From positions 1 through 14,668 of the forward strand of contig DCGR01000007.1 of assembly GCA_002315285.1 (NCBI GenBank): a stretch of 14,668 nt of DNA. The letters run 5' to 3'. Positions 1 to 6,744 of the stretch are shown piece after piece. Under the pieces are notes generated by a model, which did no database searches, was not told the DNA's origin, and worked only from the letters and a program-made list of their open reading frames with translations. Within the stretch, counting starts at the first letter, position 1. Each line of letters starts with the position of its first letter. The stretch is from Bacteroides sp. UBA1773 (GTDB lineage Bacteria > Bacteroidota > Bacteroidia > Bacteroidales > Bacteroidaceae). The translations under genes and the position numbers were made by a program.

Positions 1-523
1 GCACTCCGAGAAAAGTGTCGGCGCTACGCTGATAAAGCTGTAACGACAAACGGCCATCGGCCACGTAGAACTGGAAGAAGGCATGGCAAGGTGGCAGGTT
101 CATGCGCTTCAGGTCGGCTACGTTCCATGCGCTCACAATGATGCGTCGCGAATCGGGATTGTGCTTGATGGTTTCGACAGCTTCGCTGATCTGGTCGATG
201 AAGCCACCGTCGTAGTCGGGCCACGAACGCCACTGATAGCCATAAATATGTCCGAGGTCGCCATTCTCATCGGCCCATTCATTCCAAATGCGAACGCCAT
301 GCTCCTGCAAATACTTGGCATTGGTATCGCCCTGTAGGAACCAAAGCAGCTCATAGATGATGGATTTCAGGTGTAGTTTCTTGGTGGTGAGCAAAGGAAA
401 ACCTTCTTCAAGGTTGAATCGCATCTGATGGCCAAACACACTGATGGTGCCCGTGCCGGTACGGTCGTCCTTACGGACACCTTCTGTCAAGATACGATGG
501 AGCAGATTGAGATATTGTTGCAT
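1..523 (-). CDS. thyA: Thymidylate synthase, 3' end cut by window edge
   Basis: Converts dUMP to dTMP using 5,10-methylenetetrahydrofolate, releasing dihydrofolate; cytoplasmic. The first 174 codons are visible, about two thirds of the usual ~264-residue enzyme, and the frame is still open at the window edge. It starts MQQYLNLLHRI at the ATG read from 523. The catalytic cysteine motif LPPCHAFFQFYV puts the nucleophile at Cys146, the same number as in the E. coli enzyme. The phosphate-binding arginines (RTGTGT near 21-26 and SRR near 125-127) and the SADTFLGV motif near 167-174 are present. It is the third gene of a minus-strand operon, 25 bases after folA, whose product recycles the dihydrofolate made here. 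Identification is secure; only the C-terminus is unseen. Confidence 0.97.
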   Translation of the reverse strand, partial: MQQYLNLLHRILTEGVRKDDRTGTGTISVFGHQMRFNLEEGFPLLTTKKLHLKSIIYELLWFLQGDTNAKYLQEHGVRIWNEWADENGDLGHIYGYQWRSWPDYDGGFIDQISEAVETIKHNPDSRRIIVSAWNVADLKRMNLPPCHAFFQFYVADGRLSLQLYQRSADTFLGV

Positions 524-548
524 AAATAAAAGCGGGTTTTGCTAACGG

Positions 549-1034
549 TTATTTTTTCCGATTATACAATAAAAAGGTGTAGGCATGGGCGTGTCGGTCA
601 TCCGCACTGTGTTGTTCGCGCCACGATTCCTTCCATACGGTTGTGACAGGAGGGAAGAATGCGTCGGCCTGAGCCGGAATGTCGTCCACAAGCGTCAGGT
701 AGAGACGGTCGGCAACCGGCATGGCCTCGGCATACAACGAGGCACCACCTATCACAAACACCTCGTCGGAAGAGTCACACTTCGACAAAGCCTCCTGCAA
801 CGATCCATAACACTCAGCGCCATCGAACGCAGCACAAGTACGCGAAAGCACCATGTTGCGCCGATTGGGCAACGCACCTTTGGGCAACGACTCGAAAGTA
901 CGCCGTCCCATCACAATGGTGTGACCCGTGGTGAGTGCCTTGAATCGCTTCAAATCGTCGGGAAGCCAATAAAGCAACTTGTTTTCAAATCCTATGGCAT
1001 TGTTGCGCGCCACTGCCACGATAATGCTCAGCAT
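549..1034 (-). CDS. folA: Dihydrofolate reductase
   Basis: Reduces dihydrofolate to tetrahydrofolate with NADPH. The 161-residue length is normal for a bacterial DHFR. Visible hallmarks are the N-terminal strand MLSIIVAVARNNAIG, the active-site segment LPDDLKRFK with the proton-relay acid at Asp27, the cofactor segment IVMGRRTFESLP near 40-51, and VFVIGGASLYAEA near 92-104, the conserved Gly-Gly turn. The residue usually Trp in the LPWxLP segment appears as Tyr22-Trp23; I believe this is common in the Bacteroidales and not a defect. The gene begins only four bases after the stop of the Lrp-type regulator and ends 25 bases before thyA, so the three are very probably one transcript. The chosen ATG is the only start that preserves the first beta strand. 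Confidence 0.96.
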   Translation of the reverse strand: MLSIIVAVARNNAIGFENKLLYWLPDDLKRFKALTTGHTIVMGRRTFESLPKGALPNRRNMVLSRTCAAFDGAECYGSLQEALSKCDSSDEVFVIGGASLYAEAMPVADRLYLTLVDDIPAQADAFFPPVTTVWKESWREQHSADDRHAHAYTFLLYNRKK

Positions 1035-1038
1035 GACA

Positions 1039-1506
1039 TCAACACTCCTTCACCTCCATGATGGGCACCTGGCGCCGGAATGCCTCGTGAAACGAGATGA
1101 TTGTCTCAGAACTCGACAATCCCAATGGTTGTAGCTTGTCGTGAATGAGATTCAACAAATCGTGGTTGTTGCGTGCATATATCTTGATGAACATGTCATA
1201 ACGCCCCGTGGTGTAATGGCATTCCACCACCTCCGGTATTTCCTTGAGGGCATCCACGGTTTGGTCGAACTGCTCCGGATCTTTCAAGAACAATCCTATG
1301 TAAGCACAGGTCTCATAGCCAACACTCTCAGGATCAAGAACATATTCCGCCCCTTTCAGCACGCCCTTTTGGAACAGGCGCTGAACCCTCTGATGAATGG
1401 CTGCACCCGACACACCACACATGCGAGCCACTTCCAAAAAGGCCACACGAGCATCTGCCACAATCACACGCAGAATCTGCTCGTCCATTTTGTCAATCAG
1501 TTGCAT
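1039..1506 (-). CDS. Lrp/AsnC-family transcriptional regulator
   Basis: A 155-residue DNA-binding regulator of the feast/famine family. It has the standard two-part build: an N-terminal winged helix-turn-helix (about residues 5-55, opening IDKMDEQILRVIVADAR, recognition region around VSGAAIHQRVQRL) and a C-terminal RAM/ligand-binding domain (about 62-142, including the family-typical stretch VVECHYTTGRYDMFIKIYA). Family members form dimers and higher oligomers and often respond to amino acids; the ligand here cannot be read from sequence. It is the first gene of the operon with folA and thyA and is divergent from the M64 peptidase gene. Repeats in its own promoter region (1523-1572) are good candidates for an autoregulatory site that could also touch the divergent exported cluster; that is inference. 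Confidence 0.92.
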   Translation of the reverse strand: MQLIDKMDEQILRVIVADARVAFLEVARMCGVSGAAIHQRVQRLFQKGVLKGAEYVLDPESVGYETCAYIGLFLKDPEQFDQTVDALKEIPEVVECHYTTGRYDMFIKIYARNNHDLLNLIHDKLQPLGLSSSETIISFHEAFRRQVPIMEVKEC

Positions 1507-1522
1507 CTTGATAAAAAATTAC

Positions 1523-1557
1523 TTTTCTTTCGCAAAGATAAGTTTTTTCTTTCGCAA
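1523..1557. repeat. 13-bp direct repeat, 22-bp spacing; candidate Lrp-type operator
   Basis: TTTTCTTTCGCAA occurs exactly at 1523-1535 and again at 1545-1557, a period of 22 bp or about two helical turns, so both copies face the same side of the helix. The first copy overlaps the -7 element of the minus-strand regulator gene. Repeated phased sites at their own promoter are typical for Lrp/AsnC proteins, so an autoregulatory operator is a reasonable guess. Confidence 0.5.
1533..1540 (-). promoter_or_regulatory. -7 promoter element for lrp-folA-thyA
   Basis: Read on the minus strand this is TATCTTTG, an exact match to the Bacteroidetes -7 consensus TAnnTTTG, 26 bases upstream of the regulator's ATG. 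No good TTTG is found at the expected -33 position, so the promoter may need an activator or rely on the -7 element. Confidence 0.6.
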
Positions 1558-1563
1558 TTTGAT

Positions 1564-1571
1564 TATCTTTG
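1564..1571 (+). promoter_or_regulatory. -7 promoter element for the M64 peptidase cluster
   Basis: TATCTTTG, an exact TAnnTTTG match, lies 21 bases before the ATG at 1593. It is the mirror image of the minus-strand element at 1533-1540: together with flanking bases they form a perfect 10-bp inverted repeat, GCAAAGATAA (1532-1541) and TTATCTTTGC (1563-1572). A -33 TTTG at the usual spacing is not evident. Its position argues against translation starting upstream of 1593. Confidence 0.6.
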
Positions 1572-1592
1572 CAAAAATATTTTCGAATTGTC

Positions 1593-2837
1593 ATGCGTAC
1601 CCTATTTTCAATCATTGTTTGCCTTGGATGGACATTGACATCCATAGCACAGGATTTTTCCTCATATTTTGAGAACAAGACATTGAGAGCCGACTACATC
1701 TTCTCAGGTGACAAGCAACGGCAAGATGTAGTCCTCGACGAGCTCTCGTCACTTCCCTCTTGGGCAGGGCGGCGTGTGAACCTCTCGCTGACACCGGTAG
1801 AAGGCAATGGACAACTCATCATGACCGACAAGGCCAGTGGGAAAGTCATCTACCGGATGTGCTTCAGCAGCCTCTTTCAGGAATGGCTCAACGAGCCGGA
1901 ATCGGCACACGTGAAAAGAAGCTTTGAAAACACATTCCTCATGCCTTACCCCAAAAAGCCAGCACTGGTCACCGTCACGCTTTTCAATTCATACCGCAAG
2001 GCCTGTGCATCGATCACCCATGAGGTGAACCCGACCGACATACTCATTCATCAGCGGGGCACCATCCCATCCACCCCTTATCATTACCTGTTGCAAAACG
2101 GCACATCAGAAAACTGCGTCGATGTGGTCATCATGGCTGAGGGCTATACCAAGAGCGAGATGAAGCGTTTCCGCCAAGACGCCAACATTGCCTGCGATGC
2201 CATCTTCAGCCACGAGCCTTTCAAGAGTATGAAAAGCAAATTCAACATCATTGCCGTAGAATCGACCTCACACGATAGCGATGTGAGCATTCCACGACAT
2301 GACTTATGGCGAAATACCGCCGCAGGATCGAACTTCGACACCTTCTATACCGAACGCTACCTCACCACCAAGCAGGTGAAAAGAATACACGACCTGTTGG
2401 CAGGCATCCCTTACGAGCACATCATCATCCTTGCCAATACCGACACTTACGGTGGAGGAGGCATTCTCAACGCCTATACGCTCACCACGGCACATCACAG
2501 CGCTTTTCGTCCGGTGGTGGTGCATGAGTTTGGCCACAGTTTCGGAGGATTGGCTGACGAATATGCCTATGTTGACGAGCCTTCCCCCTACTACCCCTAC
2601 ACCGTGGAACCCTGGGAACAGAACATCAGCACCTTGGTGAATTTCAAGAGCAAGTGGAGCGACCTGAAAGAAGCTGGGTTGGTAGGTTGTTTCGAAGGAG
2701 CCGGATACACCAAGAAGGGAGTGTTCCGTCCCACCGACGAAGCTTGCCGCATGCGCAACAACACGGCAGAAGCCTTTTGTCCCGTGTGCCGGCGTGCTCT
2801 GGAACAGATGATACGATTTTACACCGAACAGCAATAA
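1593..2837 (+). CDS. Secreted M64-family zinc metallopeptidase
   Basis: A 414-residue exported peptidase of the M64 (IgA peptidase-like) family. Residues 1-20 form a signal peptide (MRTLFSIIVCLGWTLTSIAQ) with no lipobox Cys, so it is probably cleaved by signal peptidase I and released to the periplasm or outside. The N-terminal half (about 25-160) matches the beta-rich M64 N-terminal domain in length and position; the catalytic half follows. The zinc site is HEFGHSFGGLADEY at 311-324, with ligands His311 and His315, general base Glu312 and probable third ligand Asp322. Met387 in the segment CRMRNN is a plausible Met-turn, followed by FCPVC at 395-399. A longer reading frame begins at a TTG at 1569, but that overlaps the -7 element and breaks the signal peptide, so I use the ATG at 1593. 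It is first in the plus-strand cluster, 36 bases before the first GH99-like gene. The family is solid; the substrate is unknown. Confidence 0.9.
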   Translation: MRTLFSIIVCLGWTLTSIAQDFSSYFENKTLRADYIFSGDKQRQDVVLDELSSLPSWAGRRVNLSLTPVEGNGQLIMTDKASGKVIYRMCFSSLFQEWLNEPESAHVKRSFENTFLMPYPKKPALVTVTLFNSYRKACASITHEVNPTDILIHQRGTIPSTPYHYLLQNGTSENCVDVVIMAEGYTKSEMKRFRQDANIACDAIFSHEPFKSMKSKFNIIAVESTSHDSDVSIPRHDLWRNTAAGSNFDTFYTERYLTTKQVKRIHDLLAGIPYEHIIILANTDTYGGGGILNAYTLTTAHHSAFRPVVVHEFGHSFGGLADEYAYVDEPSPYYPYTVEPWEQNISTLVNFKSKWSDLKEAGLVGCFEGAGYTKKGVFRPTDEACRMRNNTAEAFCPVCRRALEQMIRFYTEQQ

Positions 2838-2873
2838 AAAAACATTTTCCATAACATTTTTATCATCACAATC

Positions 2874-4073
2874 ATGAAGACATTCAAACTCTTTGCCCTA
2901 TCGGCACTCATTGGAGCCATGGCTACATCGTGTGGCAATGCACCCAAGCAGCAGGTGGAAGAAGCTCCCGCCAGCGATTACATTGTATCAGCCTACATCT
3001 GGCCATCCTGCCACGACGACCCTGTGGCCCACGAATATCTTTGGGAAGAAGGCATTGGTGAATGGCAGGTCATCAAGCGAGGCGACCCTCGTTTCCCCGG
3101 GCACTACCAGCCTCGGCAGCCACTGTGGGGTTATGAACTCGACAACGATCCAGAGGTTGTGGAGAAGTGGATCCAAACGGCATTGAAGTATGGAGTAAAC
3201 ACATTCTGCTATGACTGGTATTGGTTCAAGGAAGGTCCGTATTTGGAAAGTGCCCTCAACGATGGTTTCCTGAAAGCACCCAGCAATCAGAAAATGAACT
3301 TCTACATCATGTGGGCCAACCACGATGTGAAGTACAACTATTGGAACTACCACAAATGGGGCGACCGCGAGGACCTGCTCTTCGAAGGTGCTACCGACTG
3401 GGAAAATTTCAAGATTATCGTAGAGCGTGTCATCCGCCAGTATTTCAAGCAGCCCAACTACCTCAAGTTCAACGGCTGTCCTATCTTTGCCGTCTTTAGC
3501 ATGGAGAACTTCATCAAAACCTTTGGTTCGAAGGAAGAAGCAGCCAAAGGTGTGGCTTACATGCGCGAGGAAGTAAAGAAAGCAGGTTTCCCCGACATGC
3601 ACTTCATGATGATGAATGGTGGATGCCCTGGCTACAACGAACAATCGGAAGCTTACTATAAAGGTCTCATTGACACATTGGGCATCAACAGTTGGGCACT
3701 CTACAACATGGGTGGCGAAGCCCCCGATTACATGACCTACGGTGCCAACTCCATGAAGTTGCGCAAAAGTTGGGACAATGCCGTGGACATTCCTTTCTTC
3801 CCCTGCGTCTCGATAGGTTGGGATGACACCCCGCGTTTCCCCGCCAAGGGTGAGAATGATGTAGTACACTTCCACAACACACCCACTGCCTTTGCCGGTT
3901 TCCTGAAAGCCGCCAAGGACTATGCCGATGCCCATGCCGACCAACAGCCCAAGATGATCAACATCAACGCATGGAACGAATGGGTGGAAGGCAGCTATCT
4001 GCTCCCCGACAAGCTCAATGGCTACGGCTACCTACAAGCTGTCCGCGACGTACTCGACGGCAAATACGACTAG
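2874..4073 (+). CDS. GH99-like (WbsX-type) lipoprotein, copy 1
   Basis: A 399-residue lipoprotein. The signal is MKTFKLFALSALIGAMATSC with lipidated Cys20, followed by a short acidic/Gln linker, so the mature protein is on the periplasmic or outer membrane. The rest (about 35-395) is the GH99-like domain often annotated as glycosyltransferase WbsX. Visible landmarks are YIWPSCHDD near 41-49, GHYQPRQPLWGY near 76-87, FCYDWYWF 111-118, WANHD near 147-151 and the C-terminal motif NEWVEG, which places Glu369 and Glu372 three residues apart, the arrangement of the two catalytic glutamates of GH99 endo-alpha-mannosidases (NEWxEG). No nucleotide-sugar donor would be available to a lipoprotein outside the cytoplasm, so a glycoside hydrolase role is more likely than a transferase. 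The sugar substrate cannot be told. A near-identical paralog follows 75 bases downstream. Confidence 0.85.
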   Translation: MKTFKLFALSALIGAMATSCGNAPKQQVEEAPASDYIVSAYIWPSCHDDPVAHEYLWEEGIGEWQVIKRGDPRFPGHYQPRQPLWGYELDNDPEVVEKWIQTALKYGVNTFCYDWYWFKEGPYLESALNDGFLKAPSNQKMNFYIMWANHDVKYNYWNYHKWGDREDLLFEGATDWENFKIIVERVIRQYFKQPNYLKFNGCPIFAVFSMENFIKTFGSKEEAAKGVAYMREEVKKAGFPDMHFMMMNGGCPGYNEQSEAYYKGLIDTLGINSWALYNMGGEAPDYMTYGANSMKLRKSWDNAVDIPFFPCVSIGWDDTPRFPAKGENDVVHFHNTPTAFAGFLKAAKDYADAHADQQPKMININAWNEWVEGSYLLPDKLNGYGYLQAVRDVLDGKYD

Positions 4074-4088
4074 GAACTTTACTCATCA

Positions 4089-4118
4089 CAGCGTACTTCT
4101 GCGACAAGGAGTACGCTG
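4089..4118 (+). promoter_or_regulatory. Intergenic hairpin between the two GH99-like genes
   Basis: CAGCGTACTTCT (4089-4100) pairs with AGGAGTACGCTG (4107-4118), giving a 12-bp stem with one G-U pair and a 6-base loop. It is followed by TTCATTTC, not a clean T run, so it is at best a weak terminator. It could act as a partial attenuator or as an mRNA processing or stabilising hairpin that sets different levels for the two copies. Confidence 0.5.
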
Positions 4119-4148
4119 TTCATTTCACAAAAAAAAACACATATTCAC

Positions 4149-5345
4149 ATGAAGACACTCAAATTACTGTCACTACTTTTCATCTCAACCTGTATTGCTA
4201 CTAGTTGCAACAAACAGCAGAAAACAGCATTCGAAACCAACTGTAACGACGAATACATTGTTACAGCCTACATATGGCCATCCTGCCACGACGACTCTTT
4301 AGGCCACCAATACTTGTGGGAAGAGGGCATCGGCGAATGGCAAGTCATCCAGCGGGGCAATCCACGCTTCCCCGGACATTACCAACCCCGGCAACCGCTG
4401 TGGGGCTACGGGCTCGACGACGACCCCGTGGTTGTGGAGAAATGGATCCAGACCGCACTGAAATATGGTGTCAACACCTTCTGCTACGATTGGTACTGGT
4501 TCAAGGAAAGTCCCTACTTGGAAGGCGCACTCAACGATGGTTTCCTGAAAGCGCCCAGCAATGAGAAAATGAACTTTTTCCTGATGTGGGCCAACCACGA
4601 CGTGAAGTACAACTATTGGAACTACCACAAGTGGGGCGACCGCGAGGACCTGCTTTTCGAAGGCGCTACCGACTGGAAAAACTACAAGATCATCGTGGAG
4701 CGTGTCATCCGCCAATACTTCAAGCGACCAAACTACCTCAAGTTCAACGGATGCCCCGTATTCGCCATCTACGACGTAAGAAACTTCATCAAGACCTTCG
4801 GCTCTCGCGAAGAGGCTGCAAAAGGCGTAGCATACCTGCGTGAGGAGGTGAAAAGGGCCGGTTTCCCCGATGTGCACCTCATAATGGAAGGTGGTATCGC
4901 ATATCCCAACGAAGCCAACTTCAAGTCCATTCAGGAAACGATACATACATTGGGGTTCAACAGTTGGGCCATCTATAACATGGGTGGCATCAACCCCGAT
5001 TACCTGGCTTACGGGTCAAAAGCCATCGAACTGCGCAACGGCTGGGAAGGCAAACTGGATGTGCCATTCTTCCCCTGTGTATCCATAGGATGGGACGCCA
5101 CACCACGCTTCCCCGCTCAAGGCGCGAACGATGTCGTTCACTTCAACAACACACCCACTGCCTTTGCAGGCTTCCTCAAGGTGGCCAAGGACTATGCCGA
5201 TGCACACGCCGACCACCAACCCAAGATGATTACCATCAATGCATGGAACGAATGGGTGGAAGGCAGCTACCTACTGCCCGACAAGCTCAACGGCTATGGC
5301 TATCTGCAGGCTGTCCGCGATGTGCTTGATGGCAAATACGATTAA
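4149..5345 (+). CDS. GH99-like (WbsX-type) lipoprotein, copy 2
   Basis: A 398-residue paralog of the preceding gene with the same build: lipoprotein signal MKTLKLLSLLFISTCIATSC (lipidated Cys20), GH99-like domain from about 35 to 395, and the paired glutamates of NEWVEG at Glu368 and Glu371. Long stretches are identical to copy 1, including about 150-176 and the last 30 residues. The differences cluster in the signal and linker and in about residues 242-306, where one residue has also been lost and the sequence around EGGIAYPNEANFK is quite unlike copy 1. Third codon positions differ widely even where protein is identical, so the duplication is not recent and both copies appear to be under purifying selection. 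It is followed after only three bases by the FAD oxidoreductase, so the two are co-transcribed. Probable exported glycosidase; substrate unknown. Confidence 0.85.
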   Translation: MKTLKLLSLLFISTCIATSCNKQQKTAFETNCNDEYIVTAYIWPSCHDDSLGHQYLWEEGIGEWQVIQRGNPRFPGHYQPRQPLWGYGLDDDPVVVEKWIQTALKYGVNTFCYDWYWFKESPYLEGALNDGFLKAPSNEKMNFFLMWANHDVKYNYWNYHKWGDREDLLFEGATDWKNYKIIVERVIRQYFKRPNYLKFNGCPVFAIYDVRNFIKTFGSREEAAKGVAYLREEVKRAGFPDVHLIMEGGIAYPNEANFKSIQETIHTLGFNSWAIYNMGGINPDYLAYGSKAIELRNGWEGKLDVPFFPCVSIGWDATPRFPAQGANDVVHFNNTPTAFAGFLKVAKDYADAHADHQPKMITINAWNEWVEGSYLLPDKLNGYGYLQAVRDVLDGKYD

Positions 5346-5348
5346 GCA

Positions 5349-6704
5349 ATGGACAGACGGAATTTTCTGAAATGTTCGCTGGCTGGTACGGCAGGCGTTG
5401 CCATCACCCCTGAATCCTTGGCTGAAAAGGTAAAAGCCGGCATGATTATTCCTGGTGCAGTCAGCTCTGATGGAAAAAAAGGGGCTGTATCCACTGATGT
5501 GGAGAAACATCTCGCAGTGAGTGGTTATGTGAAAGAGCCAGCACACAAGATTCCTGTCGTAGCCGAAGCCGATGTAGTGGTAGTGGGTGGTGGCGCGGCT
5601 GGAGTGTCGGCAGCCGTTTGTGCTGCCCGGCAAGGTGTGTCGGTAATCCTTGTTGAGAAAGCCAATTACTTGGGTGGACTCTGGACTGGAGGCCTCGTCT
5701 TGCCCGTGCTTGCCACACACGGCAAGGGCAAGAACAAGGCGTGGGACAAGGCTACAGGCGGATTCTGCACCGAGGTGTGCGACACCCTGCTCAACAACGG
5801 ATGGGCCATCAAGCCACTCAATCCGAAAGTCGATCCTGAAGCCACCAAGTACTTGCTCGACAAGCTCATTGCCGAAGCAGGGGTCCGCATCGTCTATAAT
5901 GCCACGGCAGCTGGTGTCACCATGTCGGGCAACCGCATCGAAAGCGTGCTAATCGACTGCAACACAGGCCGTCTGGCTCTCCGCTGCAAAATGGTGGTCG
6001 ATGCCAGTGGCGACGGGTGTGTGTTCAACTTCGCCGGCGACCCCTACGAGGCACGACGCTACCACATGACCACCACTTACCGCATGGCAGGATTCCGCAG
6101 TTTCCCCGACGACCACGACTCTCCCTTACTCGATATGCGCACAGGGGGCTTCGGAGTGAATGAGCCCATCGATGGACTCGACATTTTCGAAGTGTCACAT
6201 CGCCAGCAACAGCACCGGTTAGGCATCTGGGAAGCAGTGGAAGAAAGGAAAAAGAAACCTGGTCACGAGAACATCTACCTCATGGAAGTGGCTCCTACCA
6301 CAGGCTTGCGCGTCACCCGTGTGCTCAACAGCATCCACAATGTCACCCTCGAGGAGTCGATGGAGTGGACCGCCTTCCCCGATGTCATCGGCATGTCGGG
6401 TGTCTGCGACCCCTTCTACTACAAAGGGCGCTGGATAGCCCATGAGGACCGCCCCATCTGGCAGATACCCTATCGTTCGCTCATTCCGCAAGAAACCCAC
6501 AACCTGCTTGTCTGCGGCCGTTGTTTCGGCTACGACCAAGGCATCACTTGGGATGCGCGTGAAATTTCCACCTGTATGGTCACCGGTCAGGCAGCCGGCA
6601 CGGCAGCCGCACTATCCACATTACAGCGATGTGCTGCCAAAGATTTGGATGTGAGCCGCCTACAGGACACTCTCCGCAAAGCCAATGTACGGCTCGATTT
6701 CTGA
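5349..6704 (+). CDS. Exported FAD-dependent oxidoreductase (FAD_oxidored family)
   Basis: A 451-residue flavoprotein. It begins MDRRNFLKCSLAGTAGVA, a twin-arginine (Tat) type signal with RRNFLK, followed by a roughly 45-residue spacer before the dinucleotide fold. The ADP-binding motif is VVVVGGGAAGVSAAVCAA near 76-93, with the acidic strand end VILVEK and the following GGLWTGG near 111-117. The C-terminal FAD contact region is GRCFGYDQGITWDAREIST near 390-408, then MVTGQAAGTAAAL, typical of the FAD_oxidored proteins (PF12831-like). Relatives occur in polysaccharide-use clusters of Bacteroidetes but their reactions are mostly unknown. Tat export carries folded cofactor-loaded enzymes, which fits; whether this organism has a Tat translocon cannot be judged here. 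The gene starts three bases after the second GH99-like gene. A redox step on a sugar or glycan is inference. Confidence 0.82.
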   Translation: MDRRNFLKCSLAGTAGVAITPESLAEKVKAGMIIPGAVSSDGKKGAVSTDVEKHLAVSGYVKEPAHKIPVVAEADVVVVGGGAAGVSAAVCAARQGVSVILVEKANYLGGLWTGGLVLPVLATHGKGKNKAWDKATGGFCTEVCDTLLNNGWAIKPLNPKVDPEATKYLLDKLIAEAGVRIVYNATAAGVTMSGNRIESVLIDCNTGRLALRCKMVVDASGDGCVFNFAGDPYEARRYHMTTTYRMAGFRSFPDDHDSPLLDMRTGGFGVNEPIDGLDIFEVSHRQQQHRLGIWEAVEERKKKPGHENIYLMEVAPTTGLRVTRVLNSIHNVTLEESMEWTAFPDVIGMSGVCDPFYYKGRWIAHEDRPIWQIPYRSLIPQETHNLLVCGRCFGYDQGITWDAREISTCMVTGQAAGTAAALSTLQRCAAKDLDVSRLQDTLRKANVRLDF

Positions 6705-6744
6705 TTACATTCTTAACCACTCGTTAGAATTCAAGAATTTCATC

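Noticed and set aside
2988..3944. 318-codon open frame opposite the first GH99-like gene
   Set aside because: A similar antisense frame lies opposite the paralog, as expected from shared sequence; no domain is seen.
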